From Malaciobacter molluscorum LMG 25693 (GTDB lineage: Bacteria; Campylobacterota; Campylobacteria; Campylobacterales; Arcobacteraceae), in the NCBI RefSeq assembly GCF_003544935.1, contig NZ_CP032098.1, forward strand, positions 1,302,001 through 1,366,000: 64,000 nucleotides of DNA, in the 5' to 3' direction. The notes below the pieces were generated by a model. That model was not told the DNA's origin and searched no databases. It saw only the letters and a list, made by a program, of their open reading frames with translations. Position numbers and translations under genes: made by a program. This document shows, piece by piece, positions 57,901-64,000 of the stretch (within the stretch, counting starts at the first letter, position 1; each line of letters begins with the position of its first letter).

Positions 57901-57906
57901 ATTATA
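57901..57906 (-). promoter_or_regulatory. -10 element of the DUF5718 gene
   Basis: TATAAT on the minus strand (in GCATATAATATATG), about 35 bases upstream of the chosen start. Confidence 0.4.
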
Positions 57907-57982
57907 TGCTTTTCTTCTAATATCTAAGCAGTAATAAAAAATTAGTTAAATTATTTAAAAAAAGTAGGGTAAAAAGTAAGTG

Positions 57983-58008
57983 ATCACAAGGCTAAAAGCC
58001 TTTGTGAT
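57983..58008 (-). terminator. Terminator of the class I fumarase gene
   Basis: ATCACAAGGCT (57983-57993) pairs with AGCCTTTGTGAT (57997-58008), one base bulged, just past the stop codon at 58013. The minus strand then reads CACTTACTTTTTACCC. Confidence 0.65.
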
Positions 58009-58012
58009 TAAT

Positions 58013-59503
58013 TTATATAGTTCTCCATTTTGCTGGCCCAGTAGTATGAATAGACGTACCTTCAGTATCAACAGCAACAGTAACAGGCATATCTTTTACT
58101 TCAAACTCATAAATAGCTTCCATACCCATCTCTTCAAATGCTAATACTTTAGCATCTTTGATTGATTGTGATATTAAATATGCTGCGCCTCCTGTTGCTA
58201 TTAAATACATTGATTTATACTCTTTTATTAAATCAATTGTTGGTTGTTTTCTCTCTGCTTTTCCAATCATCCCCATGATTCCTATTTCCATCATGTCTTT
58301 CGTGAATTTATCCATTCTTGTTGATGTTGTTGGTCCTGCTGGTCCTACTTTCTCATCTCTTACTGGATCTACTGGTCCTACATAGTAAATAAATCTATCT
58401 TTTAATTCTACTCCATTTGGTAGTGGTTTCCCTGCTTCTTTATATTCTACTATCTTTTTATGTGCTGCATCTCTTGCTGTTAAGATTTTCCCTGACAATA
58501 GTAATGTATCCCCTGATTTAAATTGTGACAAGTTCTCTTTTGTTAAATCTTTTATATTTACTCTTTTTACACTATCCATTGGTATCTCTAAATCTGGCCA
58601 TATATCCAAATCTGGTTTCTCAAATTTTGCTGCTCCATTCCCATCTAATTCAAACTCTATATGTCTTGTTGCTGCACAGTTTGGTATCATTGCTACTGGT
58701 TTTGATGCTGCATGACATGGGTAATCTAAGATTTTTACATCTAATACTGTTGTTACTCCTCCTAGTCCTTGTGCTCCTAATCCTAGTTTATTGATATCTT
58801 CATATAGTTTTAATCTTAATTCTTCTACTGCGTTTTTTGCACCTCTTGCTTTTAATTCATGTATATCTACATGATCCATCAAAGACTCTTTTGCTAGAAG
58901 CATCGCTTTCTCTGGATTTCCACCAATTCCTATTCCTAGAATCCCTGGAGGACACCATCCTGCTCCCATATGTTTTACATTCTCCATCACCCAATCATAG
59001 ATACTATCACTTGGATTTAGAACTGTGAATTTTGATTTATTCTCACTTCCTCCTCCTTTTGCTGCTACTGTTATATTTATTTTATCTGAGTTATCTACAC
59101 TATAATGGATTACTGCTGGTGTATTATTTTTTGTATTTTTTCTTTCACCTGCTGGATCGCTCACTACTGAATATCTTAGTGTATTATCTGGATCTGTATA
59201 TCCTTTTGCTACACCTTCATTTAATACTTCTTCTAATTCTTTACTCAATTCTAGTTTTGCGTTTAATCCCACTTTTATAAATATATTTACTGATCCTGTA
59301 TCTTGGCATAATGGTCTGTGCCCCATCGCACACATCTTTGAATTTATTAATATTTGTGCTATCGCATTTTTCGCTGATTGCGATTCCTCTTTTTCATATG
59401 CTTCTACCATCGCTTTTACAAAATCTTCTGGATGATAATATGATATATATTGACAGGCCCCTGCTATACTATCTATTATATCTTGCTCTTTTATTACTTT
59501 CAT
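58013..59503 (-). CDS. Class I (iron-sulfur) fumarase, possibly also a mesaconase
   Basis: This 496-residue single-chain class I enzyme has cluster-binding segments with Cys in RPLCQDTGSVNIF (about 64-76), MGAGWCPPGILGIGIGGNP (about 181-199) and MIPNCAATRHIEF (about 278-290), plus the C-terminal VGPVDPVRDEKVGPAGPTTSTRM. Some class I fumarases also hydrate mesaconate. The nearby mesaconyl-CoA hydratase gives that option some context. Activity on either substrate is inference. Confidence 0.9.
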   Translation of the reverse strand: MKVIKEQDIIDSIAGACQYISYYHPEDFVKAMVEAYEKEESQSAKNAIAQILINSKMCAMGHRPLCQDTGSVNIFIKVGLNAKLELSKELEEVLNEGVAKGYTDPDNTLRYSVVSDPAGERKNTKNNTPAVIHYSVDNSDKINITVAAKGGGSENKSKFTVLNPSDSIYDWVMENVKHMGAGWCPPGILGIGIGGNPEKAMLLAKESLMDHVDIHELKARGAKNAVEELRLKLYEDINKLGLGAQGLGGVTTVLDVKILDYPCHAASKPVAMIPNCAATRHIEFELDGNGAAKFEKPDLDIWPDLEIPMDSVKRVNIKDLTKENLSQFKSGDTLLLSGKILTARDAAHKKIVEYKEAGKPLPNGVELKDRFIYYVGPVDPVRDEKVGPAGPTTSTRMDKFTKDMMEIGIMGMIGKAERKQPTIDLIKEYKSMYLIATGGAAYLISQSIKDAKVLAFEEMGMEAIYEFEVKDMPVTVAVDTEGTSIHTTGPAKWRTI

Positions 59504-59538
59504 TTACATTATTTCCTTTCACTTGCGAAGTGACTGAT

Positions 59539-59544
59539 ATTATA
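59539..59544 (-). promoter_or_regulatory. -10 element of the class I fumarase gene
   Basis: TATAAT on the minus strand (in TGTATAATATC), about 36 bases upstream of the ATG. A small CACTT/AAGTG hairpin lies in the leader. The fumarase may thus be transcribed separately from the lyase. Confidence 0.4.
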
Positions 59545-59553
59545 CATATTTGT

Positions 59554-60537
59554 TTATGAAAAAAATCTTTTTGTCACTTCTTCTTGAAGTTTTTGTCCTG
59601 AAAAGTGACCTCTTTGTACAAGTTCCCAAAAATATCTATATGTTGCTCTATCATGAAGTTCTCCATCATATTGAATTGGACCCCATTCTGCATCTTGGGC
59701 TTTAAGTAAAATATTTTGAGCTGCTTCAAGTTCTGTAAAATCTGGTTTCATAGCATCAACAATTGCTTGAATTTGTGTTGGATAAATTGACCACATTCTC
59801 ATAAATCCAAATTCATTTCTAGCAATTTCTGCATCTTTAAATGTTTGGTATGGATTTTTTAAATCTAATGTTACATTATGACAAGGTATAACATGATTTT
59901 GAATAGCTGCTTGACAAACTCTAGTTTTAGCAGCAGCAATTAATCTATGAGTAAATTGTCCAGGACTTCTCATATTACTTGCAGGAATTGCACCTTGGTA
60001 TCCTGATACAAAATCCATTAATCCAAAATCAAGAACTTGAAGCCACGGTAATGTTGCAATTTTTTCTACATCCTGTAATGCACCATGAGTTTCAATTAAA
60101 ATATGAATAGGTATCTCTTTTGTAATACCTGCTTCTTTTGCTACTTTTTGAATATACTCAACTTGTGTTTTAACATCATCATAAGATGTTGATTTTGGAA
60201 GAGTAATATAAGCTAATTTTTCACCAGCTCCTGGTACTAAAATATCAATATCTTGTCTCCAATCAGGGTGTGAAAAGTCGTGAATTCTTGTTCCTGCCAT
60301 TGAATATGGGTTTGCATCAGAATTAACAACTCTTACAATCATATTTGCATGTTCTACTTCTTTTCCTGTTTCAGCTCCATCTTCACAATCACAAGTAATA
60401 TCAAAAACTGGACCTAATTTTTTTTGCATTTCAAATGCTTTTAAAATTAATTTTTCACTACCTGCAAAGTGTTCACAAGAAGGGATAATTGGTAAACTTT
60501 TTCCTGATTCGAATAATGCTTTGTTTGGATGTGTCAT
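59554..60537 (-). CDS. CitE/HpcH-family CoA-ester lyase (probable malyl-/methylmalyl-CoA lyase)
   Basis: This 327-residue TIM-barrel protein has the CitE-superfamily metal and substrate residues in place: DITCDCEDGAETG (about 46-58), IHILIETHGAL with the Glu ligand, and LDFGLMDFVSGYQG with the Asp ligand. It is close to the betaproteobacterial aldolase/citrate lyase proteins. Next to the mesaconyl-CoA hydratase it could split beta-methylmalyl-CoA into glyoxylate and propionyl-CoA. Malyl- or citramalyl-CoA are alternatives. The gap from the hydratase gene is 185 bases and contains hairpins. Confidence 0.8.
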   Translation of the reverse strand: MTHPNKALFESGKSLPIIPSCEHFAGSEKLILKAFEMQKKLGPVFDITCDCEDGAETGKEVEHANMIVRVVNSDANPYSMAGTRIHDFSHPDWRQDIDILVPGAGEKLAYITLPKSTSYDDVKTQVEYIQKVAKEAGITKEIPIHILIETHGALQDVEKIATLPWLQVLDFGLMDFVSGYQGAIPASNMRSPGQFTHRLIAAAKTRVCQAAIQNHVIPCHNVTLDLKNPYQTFKDAEIARNEFGFMRMWSIYPTQIQAIVDAMKPDFTELEAAQNILLKAQDAEWGPIQYDGELHDRATYRYFWELVQRGHFSGQKLQEEVTKRFFS

Positions 60538-60559
60538 AATAAATTCCTTTTTTTAATTT

Positions 60560-60706
60560 GGTTCCCAATTAAAAAATGGGACCTTTTTATTTTTTGTCTT
60601 CTTTTTTGTCTTCACTTCGTTCGCCACAAGACTACGCTATGAAGAGCACGGGAAGTAAATTCCCGTTAAAAGAAGAAAAACTCTAAAGGAGACAACGAGT
60701 TGTCTC
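60560..60706. other. Hairpin-rich intergenic element
   Basis: Three stem-loops lie in 147 bases: GGTTCCCA/TGGGACC (60560-60583, one bulge), ACGGGAA/TTCCCGT (60648-60666) and GAGACAAC/GTTGTCTC (60689-60706). The part between 60607 and 60646 is GC-richer than surrounding DNA. It sits between the hydratase stop and the lyase ribosome-binding site, so it could terminate, stabilise or regulate the transcript. Confidence 0.6.
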
Positions 60707-60722
60707 AACAATTCTTATTAAC

Positions 60723-61802
60723 TTATTTTTTTGTCTTTCTTTTAGGAATGATTACAGTGTAATCTAAATCAAGTACTACATTTTTTAAGTAATTACCATC
60801 TTCAGCTTTTGGTGATTCAATCTCTTCTGATTTTTGATTTTTAACAGCAATTGTTCTTAATCTTAATAATCCTATATCTTCTCTTTCATGTTCAATTGTT
60901 TCAACTATTTCTGTATAAGCATAAATAGTATCACCTCCAAATGTTGGATTTGCATGCGTCCCACTATTTATTGAGTAAATCCACTGTGCATTTTCTAATC
61001 CATTAAACGAAATAGTTCTAGCTATTGAAATAACATGCCCACCATACATTAATCTTTGTTTCATTGGTGTGTTTTTCATCATAAAATCATCAAAATGAAC
61101 TTTTGCATTATTTTGATATAGTTTTGTTGCTAATGTATGATCACTGTCATCAATAGTAATTCCTTCTGGATGATTTAATCTTTCACCTGTAATATAATCT
61201 TCAAAAAAGAATTTCCCACCAGTTGCAGATGTATCAATATCTTTTTGTTTGGGAATATTGATATTTCTTGTAATTGGTTGAGTTTTTTCAAATGTAGGAA
61301 TATGTTTTATTCCACTTATTTGTTCTTTATTCTTTTTATGAACCATAACCCATCTTTTTAGATTAAGAACTTCTTGTTTATCTTGGTTATAACCAATTGA
61401 ATGAACATATACAACTCCACTTTTCCCATTTGAATTCTCTTTTAATCCAATAATTTCTGTTTCTAATCTTACTGTATCACCTACAAATACAGGATTAGGA
61501 AAAGATACTTCAGCATAGCCTAAATTTGCAATAGCATTTAAAGATATATCTTGAACTGATTTCCCAAATGTTAAATGAAACATTAATAAATCATCAAGAG
61601 GTTTCTTTTTATATCCCATTCTTTGCGCTAATACATCTGATGAATGTAATGCAAATCTACTTCCCGTTAAGGCAATGTAAAAAGATACATCACCATCAGT
61701 AATTGTTCTAGGAAGTGGGTGAATTATTTTCTGTCCAATTTCAAAATCTTCAAAAAAATTACCTAAATTAATCTTAGACAAAATATCCTCCTTATTTGTC
61801 AA
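60723..61802 (-). CDS. mch: Mesaconyl-CoA hydratase (MaoC family)
   Basis: The 359-residue protein has two MaoC-type hotdog domains and matches the mesaconyl-CoA hydratase type closely: GNFFEDFEIGQKIIHPLPRT (about 14-33), ALTGSRFALHSSDVLAQRMG, LLMFHLTFGKSVQDISLNAI and GKSGVVYVHSIGYNQ. Known relatives interconvert mesaconyl-CoA and beta-methylmalyl-CoA. It overlaps the ligase/CitE-like fusion gene by 11 bases, so the two are coupled. Confidence 0.85.
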   Translation of the reverse strand: MTNKEDILSKINLGNFFEDFEIGQKIIHPLPRTITDGDVSFYIALTGSRFALHSSDVLAQRMGYKKKPLDDLLMFHLTFGKSVQDISLNAIANLGYAEVSFPNPVFVGDTVRLETEIIGLKENSNGKSGVVYVHSIGYNQDKQEVLNLKRWVMVHKKNKEQISGIKHIPTFEKTQPITRNINIPKQKDIDTSATGGKFFFEDYITGERLNHPEGITIDDSDHTLATKLYQNNAKVHFDDFMMKNTPMKQRLMYGGHVISIARTISFNGLENAQWIYSINSGTHANPTFGGDTIYAYTEIVETIEHEREDIGLLRLRTIAVKNQKSEEIESPKAEDGNYLKNVVLDLDYTVIIPKRKTKK

Positions 61803-64000
61803 ATAAATTTTGACCTAATGCTTTATATGTTTCATATAAAGAGATTCTTTTTTTAGCCCATTTAATTCTTGAACTATCAACTAATTTATTATTATAAATA
61901 ATTACTTCTCTTCCATCTTTTGCTGCTTCTTCATATTTTTCTATCATCTCTTCATATGCAGAAACATCTGCTTGTTTAGGTGTAAATATATCATTTATAT
62001 ATTCAATTTGTACTGGATGAATTAAAGATTTTCCATCAAAACCTAAATAATAAGCATCTTTAGTAGAATCTTCACAAGCAAACTCATCTAATACATCATA
62101 ATAAGGTCCATCTATTACAAATTTACCAAATGCTTTAGCTGCAAGTGCAATTTGAGATAGATAATTAAACATTGCTTTTGAACCTTTTTTCATATCTATT
62201 TGAAGTCTATTTGCTAATTTATTTGACCCTGCAACTACAACTTCAACTCTAGAACTTGCACTACAAATTTCTTGTATATTTAATACAGAAATAGGAGTTT
62301 CTATCATGATCATTAAAGTTAATTCAGGATTAACTTCATCTATTAATTTAACAGCTTCTAAAACATCCTCTTTTGAGTCAATTTTTGAAAATAGTATTCC
62401 ATCAAGTTCTATCTCTTTTGCAAGCTCTAAATCTTTTTTGATATCTTCTGTTCCAAGGTTATTAACTCTAATAACTCTTTCAGAATCTCCAAAATTTGCA
62501 CCTTGCTCTTTATATACACTTCTTAGAACTTCTCTTCCTACTTCTCTTTGACCTTGTAAAATAGCTTCGAAATCAAAAATAACTGTATCTGCTAAAACTG
62601 TTCTAGCTTTTTCTACATTTTGTTTATTGTAAGCTGGTACAAATAACATAGATCTTCTTGCTCTATACTCAACTATGTGCTCACCTGCTGCTCTTGCTTC
62701 TTCCATATCATGAATATTTTTAATTAATTGTTTTCTTAATACTTTTCCATTTTTTGTTCTTGGATAATCTTTCATACTAAAGATTTTTTTAGGAGCTTTA
62801 TATTTAGCAAGATTTGCTTGTGCAAATGCTAATATCTCTTCTTCGTCCTCTTTTGATAAATCTTTATGACCAACAACGGCAATAGAAACAAGTGTTTTAT
62901 CTTTTTCTAACTCAAATCCAAATGCTACACAATCAGCAACTTTTGGATGAGTTTTTACAACTCTTTCTACTTCATGTGGAGATACTCTAAATCCAAAAGT
63001 ATTTATAATATCATCTTTTCTACCAATGAACCAAATGTATCCATCTTTATCTTTTTTTGCATAATCTCCTGTGAAAAAATATCCATCATGTTTAGCTTTT
63101 GAAGTCTCATCTTCTAATTGCCAATATTCTAAAAATAATCCAGGATCATCAACTCCAATACTAATCATACCTTCTTCTTCAACACCAACTTCTTCTAACG
63201 TTTCAGGATTAAGAAGTTTTACAATATGACCTGGTTGAACAAATCCTGCACTTCCTGGTCTAATTGGATTATTTACTGAATGAGAAATATAATAAGAACA
63301 TTCACTCATTCCAATAGCTTCAAAAATGTCTTGTTTAAATCTTGTTCTCCATGCTTCAATCATCTCTGTTGAAAGATGTTCTCCAGCACTCATACAATAT
63401 CTTAAACTTGGACAATCATCAATTGTAAAATCAGTTTTTTGAATAATTTGTCTATAAATAGTTGGAACCCCAATAAATATTGTACATTCATGTTTTTTAA
63501 TTAAATTAATCCATGTTGAAGCATCATTTGCCCCTTCATATGCAATTACTGTATGACCATTGTATAAAGGATCCATTAATGCTGAACCTAATACATATGT
63601 CCAATTAAATTTACCAGAGTGCATAATTCTGTCATTTTTCTTGAAATTGAACCAATATTCTGTTGCTGGAGTTCTTCCAACTAATGATCTATGTGAATGT
63701 AATACACCTTTTGGATAACCAGTTGTTCCTGATGTATAAACTAAATATGCAGGTTCCCCTGATTTAGCATTGTAATGGTTTGGCGTTTTATCTGTATTTT
63801 TTAATATCTCATCTAAAGCATATACATTTATACCTTTAGGCTTTTTATAATCTTCAACACTATTTGTTCCAGCAACAATAATAGTTTTTAAATTATCAAC
63901 ATTTTCTAAATAAGGAACTAAGTTCTCATACATAGATGCTGACATAACTATCGCACTTGCTTGTGAATCTTCTGCAAGGTATTTAACTTCTGAACCACTT
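61792..64000 (-). CDS. Acyl-CoA synthetase fused to a CitE-like domain (5' end outside window)
   Basis: The frame is open to the window edge, so the N terminus is missing. Residue numbers here count from the first visible Met (63945). Residues 1-420 are an AMP-forming acyl-CoA synthetase: P-loop YTSGTTGYPKG, FEAIGMSECSYYIS, TGDYAKKDKDGYIWFIGRKDD and the C-terminal Lys in PRTKNGKVLRK. After a short linker, residues 430-717 are a CitE/HpcH fold (RRSMLFVPAYNKQ, IMIETPISVLN). The usual Glu-Asp is Glu-Ala (FEA, 460-461) and the metal Asp is Lys576 (GSNKLANRL). It probably activates an organic acid for the hydratase, while the second domain may be non-catalytic. Confidence 0.82.
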   Translation of the reverse strand, partial: SGSEVKYLAEDSQASAIVMSASMYENLVPYLENVDNLKTIIVAGTNSVEDYKKPKGINVYALDEILKNTDKTPNHYNAKSGEPAYLVYTSGTTGYPKGVLHSHRSLVGRTPATEYWFNFKKNDRIMHSGKFNWTYVLGSALMDPLYNGHTVIAYEGANDASTWINLIKKHECTIFIGVPTIYRQIIQKTDFTIDDCPSLRYCMSAGEHLSTEMIEAWRTRFKQDIFEAIGMSECSYYISHSVNNPIRPGSAGFVQPGHIVKLLNPETLEEVGVEEEGMISIGVDDPGLFLEYWQLEDETSKAKHDGYFFTGDYAKKDKDGYIWFIGRKDDIINTFGFRVSPHEVERVVKTHPKVADCVAFGFELEKDKTLVSIAVVGHKDLSKEDEEEILAFAQANLAKYKAPKKIFSMKDYPRTKNGKVLRKQLIKNIHDMEEARAAGEHIVEYRARRSMLFVPAYNKQNVEKARTVLADTVIFDFEAILQGQREVGREVLRSVYKEQGANFGDSERVIRVNNLGTEDIKKDLELAKEIELDGILFSKIDSKEDVLEAVKLIDEVNPELTLMIMIETPISVLNIQEICSASSRVEVVVAGSNKLANRLQIDMKKGSKAMFNYLSQIALAAKAFGKFVIDGPYYDVLDEFACEDSTKDAYYLGFDGKSLIHPVQIEYINDIFTPKQADVSAYEEMIEKYEEAAKDGREVIIYNNKLVDSSRIKWAKKRISLYETYKALGQNLFDK

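Noticed and set aside
58525-59559. Several leucine-rich plus-strand open frames
   Set aside because: They lie exactly opposite the class I fumarase gene and its codons produce Leu-rich antisense translations. None has a ribosome-binding site or family match.

Overview
The window is very AT-rich and densely coded, with short intergenic gaps, frequent 4-base gene overlaps, poly-A and poly-T tracts and several TTG starts. Together with the gene content (MdaB-type quinone reductase, a DUF5718 protein, many chemoreceptors, H-x-W-R-Q-P type histidine kinases, a ModE/ModD molybdate operon, class I and class II fumarases) this points to a Campylobacterota bacterium, most likely an Arcobacter-like member of Arcobacteraceae. 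The assignment is an inference from composition and protein style, not from a marker gene. No rRNA, tRNA, CRISPR array, transposase or prophage was seen.

Layout. 1-4.1 kb: an NAD(P)-binding epimerase-like protein, an AraC regulator, a SAM methyltransferase and a secreted repeat protein. 4.1-7.4 kb: a tight leftward operon for a TusA-like/diiron fusion protein, an acyl-CoA-dehydrogenase-fold protein with a substituted canonical base, and a PhnD-like binding protein without signal peptide. 7.4-10.8 kb: a solute-binding lipoprotein overlapping a PAS histidine kinase. 10.8-12.1 kb: an apparently exact 673-bp tandem duplication, each unit carrying the same broken SMI1/KNR4 (SUKH)-like gene. 12.3-14.6 kb: a Crp/Fnr regulator, a DsbC/G-like protein, a zinc-ribbon miniprotein and a YdcZ-type transporter. 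14.6-18.6 kb: an HxlR regulator with an AEC permease, a divergent EamA exporter and a quinone reductase/ABM monooxygenase/nitroreductase operon, linked by two near-identical palindromic sites, so probably one electrophile-response regulon. 18.6-26 kb: an MBL hydrolase, a periplasmic rhodanese, an NIT-domain chemoreceptor with a PAS partner, an ABC1/UbiB kinase-like protein with a small helical partner, and lipocalin Blc. 26-30 kb: an unknown protein, a radical SAM/partner DNA-repair pair and an EAL protein. 30-35.7 kb: an eight-gene molybdate operon, modE-modA-mop-modB-modC-second modA-second modB-modD. 35.7-42.5 kb: a three-gene signalling operon (hybrid kinase with three receivers, CheB-CheR fusion, receiver-kinase). 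42.7-50.4 kb: an ABC-F ATPase, an unknown membrane protein, two hotdog thioesterases, LigA, a methyltransferase and a flavin reductase-like protein. 50.4-55.4 kb: two paralogous Cache chemoreceptors ending in a W-x-x-F tail. 55.6-64 kb: FumC, a DUF5718 protein, class I fumarase, a CitE-like CoA-ester lyase, mesaconyl-CoA hydratase and an AMP-ligase/CitE-like fusion that runs off the window edge.

The two loci that most deserve attention are the mesaconyl-CoA cluster, where a ligase is fused to a CitE-like domain that lacks metal-site residues, and the TusA-like/diiron + acyl-CoA-dehydrogenase-like + cytoplasmic PhnD-like operon, whose parts suggest an uncharacterised oxidative pathway. The shared HxlR-type operator and the duplicated broken SUKH gene are the clearest non-coding and structural discoveries that the sequence itself demonstrates.
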